64,000 nucleotides of DNA from JAGLOK01 sp963677605 (GCA_963677605.2 CAXXDX010000007.1:744001-808000), one strand, 5' to 3'. Shown: positions 26,235 through 35,437, counted from the first letter of the stretch. The notes: generated by a model not told the origin, from the letters alone. A program made the numbers and translations.

Positions 26235-27116
26235 ATGAAAAAAAATAAAGCTAAAAAAAGCAGCGCTAACAGAAGCCTTTGGGGTCTTATAATATTCCGT
26301 TTTAGAAAGAACAAGCTAGCAATGGTTGGCGTATCGGTTATTGGAGTGATAATTCTTGTAAGCTTGGCGGCGCCGCTGTTTATTGACTACGAAGATGTAT
26401 ATTCACAGAGCATAAAAGACAGATTTTTAGCGCCGGGACAGGGCGGACATATATTTGGAACTGATCAGTTCGGACGCGATTTATTTGCAAGAATAATATA
26501 CGGCGGTCAGATATCGCTGCTTGCCGGGCTTCTTACAGTGGCGACAAGCCTTGTGGTTGGATTGGTATTGGGCGGAATTGCCGGGTATTTCGGCGGCAAG
26601 GTTGACAACATAATCATGCGTGTATGTGATGTATTTATGGCAGTTCCCAGGATGCTTCTTGCAATGGCGGTTGTTTCAGCTCTCGGGCAGGGAACATTCA
26701 ATATGATTATTGCTCTGGCAGTTGCGGCATTCCCAAGATTTGCACGTGTTATAAGATCGTCTATCTTATCGCTTCGCGGCCAGGAATTTATTGAAGCTGC
26801 AAAGTGCTACGGATCAAACTCTGCGAGAATTATATTTAAGCACATCATTCCAAACGGATTAGGCCCTGTTACAGTTTCTGCAACATTGTCATTGGGAGCA
26901 ACTATCTTATCAATTGCTTCTCTTGGATTCCTTGGAATAGGCGTTGCGGCACCTACTCCTGAGTGGGGAACTATTCTGGCTGAAAACAGGACAAACATCA
27001 GATACTACCCGTATCTTGGATTAATACCGGGAGTATTCATCATGATAAGTGTTATGAGCCTAAACTTTATGGGCGACGGCCTAAGGGATGCACTTGATCC
27101 CAGAACAAAGAACTGA
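26235..27116 (+). CDS. ABC transporter permease (DppC/OppC type)
   Basis: 293 residues with the OppC/DppC-type N-terminal segment (FRFRKNKLAMVGVSVIG), the conserved GTDQFGRDLFARIIYGG region typical of DppC, and five further membrane helices. Its EAA loop is EFIEAAKCYGSNSARIIFKH. It is 21 bases after the DppB-type gene and 11 bases before the first ATPase gene. Together the four genes are a complete family-5 importer. Confidence 0.93.
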   Translation: MKKNKAKKSSANRSLWGLIIFRFRKNKLAMVGVSVIGVIILVSLAAPLFIDYEDVYSQSIKDRFLAPGQGGHIFGTDQFGRDLFARIIYGGQISLLAGLLTVATSLVVGLVLGGIAGYFGGKVDNIIMRVCDVFMAVPRMLLAMAVVSALGQGTFNMIIALAVAAFPRFARVIRSSILSLRGQEFIEAAKCYGSNSARIIFKHIIPNGLGPVTVSATLSLGATILSIASLGFLGIGVAAPTPEWGTILAENRTNIRYYPYLGLIPGVFIMISVMSLNFMGDGLRDALDPRTKN

Positions 27117-27127
27117 GGAGAGTTTAT

Positions 27128-28144
27128 ATGAGCGAAAAATTATTGGAAATAAAAGATCTGCATGTACAGTATAACACCGATGATGCAGTGGTTAATGCGC
27201 TTAATGGATTTAATCTCACACTTGAAAAGGGCGGAGTTTTGGGCTTGGTCGGAGAGACAGGGGCCGGAAAGACGACTATGGCATTAAGCATACTAAAGCT
27301 TTTGCCGGACAAAATCGGGGAGATAACCAAAGGCGAAATCACATATGACGGATTGAATGTCATTAAGGCGAAAAAACGTGAAATGCAAAAGATCCGCGGA
27401 GCGAAAATATCAATGATATTCCAGGATCCTATGACAAGCCTAAATCCTATCATAACTGTTGGGGATCAGATACTTGAAGTGCTTGATTTGCATTTCCCTA
27501 ACATGAGCAAGGAAGAAAAAAATAAAAAGGTTGATGACATTTTAAAGCTTGTTGGAATACAGGTCCATCGCAAGAATGAATTTCCTTTCCAGTTCAGCGG
27601 CGGGATGAAACAGCGCATTGGCATTGCTATGGCATTGGTTGCAGAGCCTGAGCTTTTGATAGCTGATGAACCGACTACAGCACTGGATGTAACTATTCAG
27701 GCACAGATTCTTAAGCTTATGAAAGAGCTTAAAGAAAAGTATAACTCAGCTATGATACTAATTACTCATGATTTGGGTGTTGTTGCTGAATTCTGCGAAA
27801 AAGTTGCTGTTGTTTATGCAGGCGAAATTATTGAAATGGGAACTGTTGAAGATTTGTTTATATCCGGATGTATAAGAACGGAAGAAAATACTGCAGAAGA
27901 GATTTCATCTCACCCATACACTGAAGGTCTGTTTGGAAGCATACCGGATCTTGCGTGCGACACAGAAAGATTGAGGCCAATCCCCGGATTTATGGTTGAT
28001 CCCACAAATTTACCGAACGGATGTAAATTTGCAGGCAGATGCAAATATGCAATGGACAGATGCAAAGCCGAGGAACCTCCAATATATACAAACGGAACAC
28101 ATGGAATAAAGTGTTTCTTATATGAGAACAAGGAGGACAAGTAA
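27128..28144 (+). CDS. ABC transporter ATP-binding protein (DppD/OppD type)
   Basis: 338 residues. P-loop GETGAGKTT (family consensus is GESGSGKS), signature FSGGMKQRIGIA, Walker B LLIADEPTTALD and switch His in THDLGVV are all intact. The C-terminal oligopeptide-transporter extension carries four cysteines (CKFAGRCKYAMDRC and a later C), the pattern that binds an iron-sulphur cluster in related ATPases. A small insertion, CIRTEENTAEEISS, precedes the HPYT motif. It powers import together with the next gene. Confidence 0.93.
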   Translation: MSEKLLEIKDLHVQYNTDDAVVNALNGFNLTLEKGGVLGLVGETGAGKTTMALSILKLLPDKIGEITKGEITYDGLNVIKAKKREMQKIRGAKISMIFQDPMTSLNPIITVGDQILEVLDLHFPNMSKEEKNKKVDDILKLVGIQVHRKNEFPFQFSGGMKQRIGIAMALVAEPELLIADEPTTALDVTIQAQILKLMKELKEKYNSAMILITHDLGVVAEFCEKVAVVYAGEIIEMGTVEDLFISGCIRTEENTAEEISSHPYTEGLFGSIPDLACDTERLRPIPGFMVDPTNLPNGCKFAGRCKYAMDRCKAEEPPIYTNGTHGIKCFLYENKEDK

Positions 28145-28145
28145 G

Positions 28146-29096
28146 ATGCCAGAAACTATTCTTGAAACAAAAGGATTGAAAAAATACTTTTCATATAAAA
28201 TCGGCGATCTCCATGCTGTAGATAATGTAAACATCAAAATCAATAAAGGCGAGACGTTAGGTGTTGTGGGTGAGTCAGGCTGCGGCAAATCGACGCTTGG
28301 AAGAACGATAATGCGTTTGATTCCTGCTACAGACGGACAGGTTCTGTTTGAGGGCAAAAATGTATTAGACCTTAACAAAAAGAACATGAAAGAGATGCGC
28401 AAAGAAATGCAGATGATCTTCCAGGATCCATTTACATCTCTTAATCCAAGGCTTTCTATCAGTGAAACCATAGGCGAGCCGTTAAAAGTTCTCGGCATAC
28501 ACAAAAGCAAAGCTGAAATTAAAGAAAAAGTTAAAGAGCTGATGGACATATGCGGACTTCCGCAGAGATACAGCAACACATACCCGCATGAGCTTGACGG
28601 GGGAAGAAGACAGCGTGTAGGTCTTGCAAGGGCATTGGCTGTTGATCCTAAGTTTATTGTTTGCGACGAGCCTGTTTCAGCGTTGGATGTTTCAATTCAG
28701 GCACAGATACTTAACCTGCTTATGGACTTGCAGGATCAGAAACAGCTGGCATATATGTTTATTACACACGATCTTTGCGTGGTAAGACACATAAGCAATC
28801 AGATAGCTGTTATGTATCTTGGAGAAGTTGTTGAATATGCGAGCCGCGATGAATTGTTTAATAATAACCAGCATCCGTATACAAAAGCTCTGCTAACTGC
28901 TATTCCGACAACTGACTTAAGCCAGAGAGACCGCGAAAGATATTTGCTTCAAGGCGAAGTCGGAAATCCTATAAATCCTGATCCGGGATGCCGTTTTATG
29001 TCGCGCTGCCGCTTTGCATCGGAAAAATGCAAAGAACCTCAGCACTTAAGAGAAGTATCGCCAGGGCATTATGTCCGCTGCATGTTGGTTGACTAA
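28146..29096 (+). CDS. ABC transporter ATP-binding protein (DppF/OppF type)
   Basis: 316 residues. P-loop GESGCGKST, Walker B FIVCDEPVSALD and the C-terminal Cys extension (CRFMSRCRFASEKC) are present. The signature motif reads LDGGRRQRVGLARA instead of LSGGQ; as I recall, this variant is common in clostridial DppF-type proteins, so it does not imply inactivity. The ATG at 28146, one base after the stop of the upstream gene, follows GGAGG. An upstream in-frame ATG at 28122 would overlap it. Last subunit of the importer. Confidence 0.92.
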   Translation: MPETILETKGLKKYFSYKIGDLHAVDNVNIKINKGETLGVVGESGCGKSTLGRTIMRLIPATDGQVLFEGKNVLDLNKKNMKEMRKEMQMIFQDPFTSLNPRLSISETIGEPLKVLGIHKSKAEIKEKVKELMDICGLPQRYSNTYPHELDGGRRQRVGLARALAVDPKFIVCDEPVSALDVSIQAQILNLLMDLQDQKQLAYMFITHDLCVVRHISNQIAVMYLGEVVEYASRDELFNNNQHPYTKALLTAIPTTDLSQRDRERYLLQGEVGNPINPDPGCRFMSRCRFASEKCKEPQHLREVSPGHYVRCMLVD

Positions 29097-29134
29097 CAAG
29101 CGATTGGACTTATATAACACAGAGGAGCAATTGT

Positions 29135-30391
29135 ATGGAACTTGAAAAGAAAATTGATCAAGCTAATGAAAAAGTAATGGATATAATGATAAACGGACGT
29201 CCCACATGGGTTGATGTTGCACCTGCCGGAGAAGTGATACCTGGCATGGAAAAGAACATGATACTGGTTGCGGGACCTCCGATAGCTGTAGAGAAGATAG
29301 TTAAGCCTGTTAAAACGGCAATCTGCGGCGCAGCTATACACGAAGGACTTGCAGAAGATGCAGATAAAGCGTGGGAAATGGTTCTTTCCGGAGAAATTAT
29401 TATTAAATCAGGACAGGACTACAGCTGTGCAAATGGCGCGGCTATGGCAACATCGGCCTCAATGCCCGTTATCGTCTGTGAAGATAAAAAATTTGGCGGC
29501 AAAGGCTTTTGCGTACCGCATCCCGGAACATCTCTTAAAGTATTAAGATGGGGATTTTATAACGATGATGTGGAACAAGATCTTAAATGGTTCAGAGACT
29601 ATTACGGACCGGGATTAGGCGCAGCTGTCCGAAAAGCCGGCGGTATCGATCTTGTAAATGTATTGGCAAAGACTGCTGGTATGGGTGATGAGAACCACAA
29701 CAGACAGCCTGCTGCATCAATGTTTATGGCATTGCAGCTTATACCTCACATGATGGATTGTGATTTCCCTAAAAAAGATAAAGTAATGAAAGAGTATGCA
29801 GCTAACGACAGATTCTTTCTGCATGTTATGATGGCAGGCGTTGAAAGTGTTGTAGCGTCAGCTAAAAACACACCTCTTTCTACTGTTATGGTTGCAATGG
29901 GCGGAAACGGTGAAGAGTTCGGACTTCAGTTTGCAGGAACGGGAAGTGAGTGGCATACAGTAAAAGCACCTAAGATTCTTGGTCAGTTCTTAAATCCGTC
30001 ATATACAGAAGATGATATACTCGGATTCCTCGGCGACAGCTGTGTGACAGAAGTATACGGCTTGGGCGGAATGTCTGCAATTGCCGGTCCGTCATATGTA
30101 AGGCTTACGGGAGCATCGTTCCAGGAAGCTAAAAGACGCACAGAAAATGCAAGGGCAGTAAGCCTTGGAGAGCACATGTTTGCACCGATTCCTTGGGATG
30201 ACTTCCGTGGATTTCCTGTGGGAGTCGATATGCGAAAGGTAGTAGGATTAAATATACTGCCCACAAGCCACGGCGGATCGACACTGAAGGAAGGAAGCCA
30301 GGGCGGGGTAGGCTCGGCAGAATTTCCGATAGAGTGCTTTAAAAAAGGCCTTGTTTCGTTCAGCAAGAAAGTAAAAGAGGGGATTGAGTAG
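29135..30391 (+). CDS. DUF1116 protein (YlbE/AllG-like)
   Basis: 418 residues matching the DUF1116 family, represented by E. coli YlbE: the N-terminus RPTWVDVAPAGEVIPGM, then AGPPI, GAAIHEGLA and the late GDENHNRQPAASMF are family hallmarks. E. coli YlbE is encoded with FdrA and YlbF. As I recall the literature, these were identified as subunits of oxamate carbamoyltransferase (AllFGH), which phosphorolyses oxalurate to oxamate and carbamoyl phosphate. Here it begins the second block of operon B and ends two bases before fdrA. No YlbF (DUF2877) or carbamate kinase is visible. A related phosphorolytic or acyl-transfer reaction is inferred, not shown. Confidence 0.88.
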   Translation: MELEKKIDQANEKVMDIMINGRPTWVDVAPAGEVIPGMEKNMILVAGPPIAVEKIVKPVKTAICGAAIHEGLAEDADKAWEMVLSGEIIIKSGQDYSCANGAAMATSASMPVIVCEDKKFGGKGFCVPHPGTSLKVLRWGFYNDDVEQDLKWFRDYYGPGLGAAVRKAGGIDLVNVLAKTAGMGDENHNRQPAASMFMALQLIPHMMDCDFPKKDKVMKEYAANDRFFLHVMMAGVESVVASAKNTPLSTVMVAMGGNGEEFGLQFAGTGSEWHTVKAPKILGQFLNPSYTEDDILGFLGDSCVTEVYGLGGMSAIAGPSYVRLTGASFQEAKRRTENARAVSLGEHMFAPIPWDDFRGFPVGVDMRKVVGLNILPTSHGGSTLKEGSQGGVGSAEFPIECFKKGLVSFSKKVKEGIE

Positions 30392-30393
30392 TA

Positions 30394-31944
30394 ATGCAGT
30401 TATTTGTAAAAGTATATAAGAATAAATATATTGATTCGCTTGAAACTCTTTATACAACATCTGTGGTAACTGCAATAGAAGGAGTAGAAACTGCCTATGT
30501 TGCAATGGCGAATCAGATAAACAAGGATATAATGCGAGAGATTGAGCTGTATAACGATGAAATCGACGCAGCTACAGACGGCGACCTTGTAATTGCCATG
30601 CTTGCCGAATCAGAAGATGTATTTAAAAAGGCAATTGAAGAGGCAAACAGCTCTTCTACTTCCGCATCAGATGGCGAAGAGGAAGAAGCTTATGTCAGTA
30701 TTTCAACTGCTGTAAAAGCTCATCCGGATGCAAATATATGCATTATTTCAGTTCCCGGAGAATATGCTCTTGATGAGGTAAAAAAGGCTATGGACAATGG
30801 TCTTCACTGTTTCGTGTTCAGTGCCAATGTTCCTCCGGCTGATGAGCGCAAAATGAAGGAAATTGCACGCGAAAAAGGCCTTTTATGCATGGGACCTGAC
30901 TGTGGTGTTGCCAATATCAATGGTGCGGCATTTATGCTGGGCAGCATTACCAACCGCGGACCGTTTGGCATCTGTGGTGCTTCGGGATGCGGCGTGCAGC
31001 ACGTAGGAGCTATGCTTCACGATGCCGGAACAGGCGTTTCTCAGATTATAGGAACAGGCGGCGGTGACTTGAAAGAGCCTGTCGGAGGCATCAGCATGAT
31101 GATGGGGCTGGAAGCTCTGGAAAATGATCCTGAAACCGAATTTATTGTGCTTATTTCGAGAAAACCGGCAGAGGAAATCCTTAAAAAATTGCTTAACCAA
31201 ATTTCAAAATGCAATAAGAAAGTTGTGGCTTTTTTCATGGGAGCTACAAAAGCAGAGGTTGAAGCTTCAGGTGCAATCTGGGCAGAAAACCTTGACGACT
31301 GCGGACAGAAGGCTCTGGCACTGGTCGATAAGAAATATCCTCTTGCATCGGATGATGATATTAGCAATATGGCTAAAGAGGCTGTTAAAGGCATGAATAA
31401 AGAGCAGAAATATGTACGCGGTGCCTTTTTAGGTGGTACTTATTGCGATGAAGCCATGCGGGCCATGCAGGAGAAGATAGGTCCTATAAATTCCAATGCT
31501 CCTCTTTCTCCGGAGCTGAGACTGGCTGATTCAAACAAAAGTGTCGGGAACTCTGTAGTTGACTATGGCGAAGAAGAGTTTACTGTAGGAAGGCCGCATC
31601 CGACAATTGATGGAGGATTGCGTAAGCCGGCCATACTTAAAGAAGCAAACGATCCTGAAACGGCTGTTCTTCTTATGGACTTTATATTAAGCCCTCCGGG
31701 ACTTATGGATCCTGTTGGTGATTTAGCCGACGAGTTTAAAAAAGCGCAGGAACTGGTAGAAAGCCGCGGCGGAAAGCTTGCAATAGTTGCAGCAGTTCTG
31801 GGAACTGAAGCTGATTTGCAGAATGCAAATCTCCAGCGCGAGAAGCTTCGCGAAGCAGGCGTATACGTCTGTCAGACAAACTATCGAGCAGCGCTGCTTG
31901 CAGGTGAGATAATTCGCCTATTAAATGAGAGGGATTTAAAATGA
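30394..31944 (+). CDS. fdrA: FdrA family protein (succinyl-CoA synthetase alpha-like)
   Basis: 516 residues. The central region has the FdrA pattern: GPDCG, then FGICGASGCGVQHV, GVSQIIGTGGGDL and FIVLISRKPAEE, resembling the CoA-ligase fold of succinyl-CoA synthetase alpha. The C-terminal third holds RPHPTIDGGLR and an NAD-fold-like strand series (LAIVAAVLGTEAD). It overlaps the following small gene by four bases (ATGA), so all three module genes are translationally coupled. FdrA is one subunit of the recently recognised oxamate carbamoyltransferase. Its use here with an acetate-kinase relative suggests another acyl-phosphate-forming reaction. Confidence 0.9.
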   Translation: MQLFVKVYKNKYIDSLETLYTTSVVTAIEGVETAYVAMANQINKDIMREIELYNDEIDAATDGDLVIAMLAESEDVFKKAIEEANSSSTSASDGEEEEAYVSISTAVKAHPDANICIISVPGEYALDEVKKAMDNGLHCFVFSANVPPADERKMKEIAREKGLLCMGPDCGVANINGAAFMLGSITNRGPFGICGASGCGVQHVGAMLHDAGTGVSQIIGTGGGDLKEPVGGISMMMGLEALENDPETEFIVLISRKPAEEILKKLLNQISKCNKKVVAFFMGATKAEVEASGAIWAENLDDCGQKALALVDKKYPLASDDDISNMAKEAVKGMNKEQKYVRGAFLGGTYCDEAMRAMQEKIGPINSNAPLSPELRLADSNKSVGNSVVDYGEEEFTVGRPHPTIDGGLRKPAILKEANDPETAVLLMDFILSPPGLMDPVGDLADEFKKAQELVESRGGKLAIVAAVLGTEADLQNANLQREKLREAGVYVCQTNYRAALLAGEIIRLLNERDLK

Positions 31945-32126
31945 ATAATACGCAGAAAATTCAGGAACTTTTTGATTCGAAGCTGGTTGTCGTAAACGTA
32001 GGCCCAAAACTATTTGGTGAAGCGTTGGAAAAACAGGATGTTGAGGTAGTACAGGTTAACTGGAAACCAACAGCCGGCGGTGACAAAGAAATGCAGGACA
32101 TACTTGACCTGCTTGGCGGAATATAA
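31941..32126 (+). CDS. 61-residue stand-alone FdrA/DUF1116-associated domain
   Basis: A 61-residue protein starting four bases inside the fdrA stop. It reads VVNVGPKLFGEALEKQ, then VVQVNWKPTAGGD. From memory, the same short pattern (INVG...F...L..Q...V...W.P.AGG) is normally fused to FdrA or DUF1116 proteins. Here it is a separate polypeptide. The tight coupling with fdrA argues for a real structural subunit, not a random frame. No catalytic function is claimed. Confidence 0.75.
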   Translation: MNNTQKIQELFDSKLVVVNVGPKLFGEALEKQDVEVVQVNWKPTAGGDKEMQDILDLLGGI

Positions 32127-32162
32127 TTTCTGCGGACAATAAAATTTACACGAGGTGATAGT

Positions 32163-33044
32163 ATGAAAATTGGTTTTGTCGGATTGGGAATAATGGGCTT
32201 GCCTATGGCGAAAAACTTAATAAAAGCAGGTCATGAACTTGTGGTTTATGATTTGGGGCAGGATAGGGTTGATGCGCTTGTTAAGGAAGGCGCTGCAGCC
32301 GGAACTTCGGCAGCGGACGTGGCGTCAAAGTGTCCTTTGATTGTAACGATGCTTCCAAACTCTCCGCATGTTAAAGCAGTGGTCTGCGGAGAAAGCGGAA
32401 TACTGGACGGAGCAAAAGAAGGCACAATAGTTATTGATATGAGCTCAATTGCACCGCTTGCTTCTCAAGAAGTTGCTGCAGAATGCGCCAAAAAAGGAGT
32501 GAGAATGCTTGAAGCTCCTGTTAGCGGCGGAGAACCAAAAGCTGTAGACGGAACTCTTGCTATCATGTGCGGTGGTGAAAAAGCGTTATTTGACGAATGC
32601 TCTGAGATTCTTGGAATAATGGGCGGAAGCGTTAAATACTGCGGCGCGTCAGGAGCAGGAAACACCACAAAGCTTGCAAACCAAGTAGTGGTTGCTGTAA
32701 ACATTGCAGCTGTTGCGGAAGCATTCATGCTTGCAAAACGCGCAGGTGTTGATCCGAACACGGTATTTGAAGCTATACGCGGCGGACTTGCCGGAAGCAC
32801 TGTAATGGATGCAAAAGGCAGCATGATGCTCAAAAACAATACAGATCCGGGATTTAAAATTGATCTGCATATAAAAGACTTGAACAATGCTATAGAAACG
32901 GGACACGCAACAGGCTCACCGCTTATGCTTTCTGCACTTGTCATGGAAATGATGCAGACATTGCATGCAGACGGTATGGGGCAGTGTGACCACAGTGCGA
33001 TTGCTAAATATTATGAAAAAGTAGCTAGTGATACTATTTACTGA
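32163..33044 (+). CDS. Tartronate-semialdehyde reductase / 3-hydroxyisobutyrate dehydrogenase family
   Basis: 293 residues. The N-terminal Rossmann motif GFVGLGIMGLPMAKNL, the substrate loop APVSGGEPKA (118-127) and Lys170 in GNTTKLANQ are the defining features of beta-hydroxyacid dehydrogenases. GGEPKA.GTLA and the overall length favour the GarR/GlxR (tartronate-semialdehyde reductase) branch, which makes D-glycerate with NAD(P)H. A glycerate kinase follows immediately, which supports that reading. Start preceded by GAGGTG. It links the upstream FdrA module with lower glycolysis. Confidence 0.88.
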   Translation: MKIGFVGLGIMGLPMAKNLIKAGHELVVYDLGQDRVDALVKEGAAAGTSAADVASKCPLIVTMLPNSPHVKAVVCGESGILDGAKEGTIVIDMSSIAPLASQEVAAECAKKGVRMLEAPVSGGEPKAVDGTLAIMCGGEKALFDECSEILGIMGGSVKYCGASGAGNTTKLANQVVVAVNIAAVAEAFMLAKRAGVDPNTVFEAIRGGLAGSTVMDAKGSMMLKNNTDPGFKIDLHIKDLNNAIETGHATGSPLMLSALVMEMMQTLHADGMGQCDHSAIAKYYEKVASDTIY

Positions 33045-33079
33045 TAAACAAGATTATACGACAAAGCGGGGTAAGGCGA

Positions 33080-34234
33080 TTGAAGATTATTATCGCAATG
33101 GATTCGTTTAAGGGCAGCTGTACATCATATGCAGCCGGCGAAGCCGTAATCAAAGGAATAAAAAGGATACTTCCGGAAGCTGAAGTAACCAATATACCTG
33201 TTGCTGACGGCGGAGAGGGCACTGTTGATGCGATAGTAGGCTCAGGACGCGGAGAAATTAAAAAATGTGAAGTAACCGGTCCTTTTGGCAAGAAGGTTAC
33301 TGCTGAATATGGGCTGCTTAAAAACGGCACTGCAATTATTGAAATGAGTTCTGCTTCAGGACTGCTTTTGGTACCTGAAGATAAGCTTAATCCTTTGGCT
33401 GCCACGACATACGGCACTGGTGAACTTATAAAAAGTGTGCTTGATGACGGATACAGATCTATACTTATCGGCTTAGGCGGATCGGCAACTAATGACGGCG
33501 GAGCTGGGATGATGCAGGCATTGGGTGCGTCATTTAAAGATAAAGACGGAAATGAGCTTGATTTCGGAGGCGAGAAGCTTTTGGATTTAGCTGCAATCGA
33601 CATCAGCAATATGGATTCTCGTCTTAAAGAATGCAGCATAATAATTGCAAGCGATGTAACAAACAGCTTATGCGGAGAAAAAGGCGCTTCAAGAGTGTAT
33701 GGACCGCAAAAAGGCGCAACGCCTGAAATGATTGAGATATTGGATAAAGCACTGTCTCATTATGCAGAAGTAATAAAAAATCAGTTTGATATTGATATTG
33801 TGGACATGCCCGGGGCAGGAGCTGCTGGTGGCATTGGTGCAGCTTTCCTTGCGTTTTTCAATCTTAAATTTGAATCAGGGATAGAATCAGTTTTAAAACT
33901 TGTCGATTTTGATAATCAGTTGGAAGGTGCCGATATTGTCATAACGGGAGAAGGCAGGATTGATGCACAGACCGCATATGGAAAACTTCCGGTAGGAATT
34001 GCCAACCATGCGAAAACCATTGGAAATATACCTGTGATTGCTTTTGCGGGAAGTGTTGAAAACGGAGCTGAGGCAGTATATGAGAATGGCATAGACGCAA
34101 TGTTTTCTATAGCTGACGGACCGATTACTCTTCAGGAATCGTTGGAGAGGATAGAAGAGCTTCTTATTAAAAGCGCGGAATCGGCAATGCGGACTATACT
34201 TGTGGGTTCAAGAATTGGAAGCATTAACAATTAA
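33080..34234 (+). CDS. Glycerate kinase (GarK/GlxK family)
   Basis: 384 residues, a full-length glycerate kinase of the GarK type: MDSFKGSC near the start, PVADGGEGTVDAI, the glycine-rich GLGGSATNDGGAGM and GEGRIDAQTAYGK near the end. It phosphorylates glycerate to 2- (or 3-) phosphoglycerate. The start is TTG at 33080, preceded by GGGGTAAGG; there is no ATG nearby in frame before residue 5. It follows the reductase gene by 35 bases. Reductase plus kinase is the classic tail of glyoxylate, glucarate and galactarate catabolism. Confidence 0.92.
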   Translation: MKIIIAMDSFKGSCTSYAAGEAVIKGIKRILPEAEVTNIPVADGGEGTVDAIVGSGRGEIKKCEVTGPFGKKVTAEYGLLKNGTAIIEMSSASGLLLVPEDKLNPLAATTYGTGELIKSVLDDGYRSILIGLGGSATNDGGAGMMQALGASFKDKDGNELDFGGEKLLDLAAIDISNMDSRLKECSIIIASDVTNSLCGEKGASRVYGPQKGATPEMIEILDKALSHYAEVIKNQFDIDIVDMPGAGAAGGIGAAFLAFFNLKFESGIESVLKLVDFDNQLEGADIVITGEGRIDAQTAYGKLPVGIANHAKTIGNIPVIAFAGSVENGAEAVYENGIDAMFSIADGPITLQESLERIEELLIKSAESAMRTILVGSRIGSINN

Positions 34235-34249
34235 GTTCAAAAAGGAGAA

Positions 34250-35437
34250 ATGATGAAGATATTGATTTGCAATGCGGGAAGCACATCGCTTAAGTTTAAG
34301 CTTTATGATATGCCGCAGTGCACAGTCCTTGCAAAAGGTGCGGTTGAACGCGTTGGAAGCACTGATGATGCGATCTTCAGCTATGCAAACCTAGCAAAAG
34401 GTACTGAAGTAAAAGAAGAAGGACAAAATATTCCAAATTATAAAACCGGAATAAGCAGGTTTTTAAGCCATCTTATATCAGAAGATGATGGCGCTATAAA
34501 CAGCATAGAAGAAATAGAGCGTGTTGGTTATAAAGCGACGCTTTCAAAAAATCATCACGGAGTTCATGAACTGGATGATGAAGTTATCCAAGGAATGAAA
34601 GAGTGGCTTTCTCTAGCAAAGCTGCACAATACAGCTTATATAGAGACGATTAATGCGATGCGAGAGGTTTTACCTAACGCTCTTTTTATAGGCGCATTTG
34701 AACCCGGATTCCATAGAAACATTCCTTTGGAGAGAAGAATTTACGGAGTTCCTTATCAATGGTATGAAAAATACGGAGTTGAAAGACTGGGGTATCATGG
34801 AGCATCCCACGGCTATATTGCTGATGTATTAAATGAAAAATCTCCTGATGGCTATAGAGCTATATCATGTCATTTGGGAGGAAGTTCATCGGTTTGCGGT
34901 ATAAAAGACGGAAAAAGCGTAGATATAAGCTGGGGAATGACATTGCAGTCCGGACTAATTCACGCAAACAGAGTAGGCGCTATTGACGGTGATCTTTATG
35001 AGTTTTTGCTTCATGAAGGCTTAAGCATGGATGAGATACGCGAAGGCTATATTGAAAAAGGCGGAATACTCGGTATATCCGGTGTCAGCAATGACATGCG
35101 ATATGTAGAAGAGGCTGCAATGAACGGCAATGAACGTGCCAAGCTTGCAATTGATGTATTCGTAAGCGGTATAGTTCATTATATCGGTTCGTATTATGTT
35201 GACCTTGGGGGTTTGGATTATCTCGTTTTCACTGCAGGTATCGGAGAGAAATCACCGCTTGTTCGAAAAGCAGTGTGCGAAAAACTTGGAGTTCTGGGCA
35301 TAGAGCTTAATTATGGCAAGAATGAAACTTGCCGCAGCGAGATGGATCTGACAGGTGAAAATTCTAAAGTAAAAGTTCTTGTAATTCCGACTGATGAAGA
35401 GCTTGGCATTGCAAGACGCACATTTGAGTATAAGTAA
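34250..35437 (+). CDS. Divergent acetate/butyrate-kinase-family acyl kinase
   Basis: 395 residues (a second ATG three bases downstream is equally possible), colinear with acetate kinase: NAGSTS at 8-13, YEKYGVERLGYHGASH, HLGGSSS, NRVGAIDGD and FTAGIGEK. Key positions differ. The catalytic-Asp motif FDTAFH is FEPGFH here (Glu151), the substrate-Arg region GHRVVHGG is GYKATLSK, and the nucleotide-site Asn of HLGNGSS is Gly. Arg240 (Arg241 of the archaeal enzyme) is kept. So it is probably an acyl-phosphate kinase with altered substrate, not ordinary acetate kinase. It closes the FdrA block, where a carbamate kinase would be expected by analogy. Confidence 0.82.
   Translation: MMKILICNAGSTSLKFKLYDMPQCTVLAKGAVERVGSTDDAIFSYANLAKGTEVKEEGQNIPNYKTGISRFLSHLISEDDGAINSIEEIERVGYKATLSKNHHGVHELDDEVIQGMKEWLSLAKLHNTAYIETINAMREVLPNALFIGAFEPGFHRNIPLERRIYGVPYQWYEKYGVERLGYHGASHGYIADVLNEKSPDGYRAISCHLGGSSSVCGIKDGKSVDISWGMTLQSGLIHANRVGAIDGDLYEFLLHEGLSMDEIREGYIEKGGILGISGVSNDMRYVEEAAMNGNERAKLAIDVFVSGIVHYIGSYYVDLGGLDYLVFTAGIGEKSPLVRKAVCEKLGVLGIELNYGKNETCRSEMDLTGENSKVKVLVIPTDEELGIARRTFEYK

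Noticed and set aside
28146..29096. Possible inactivation of the DppF-type ATPase because its signature is LDGGRRQR, not LSGGQ
   Set aside because: The variant, as I recall, is common in clostridial DppF-type proteins and all other ATPase motifs are intact.
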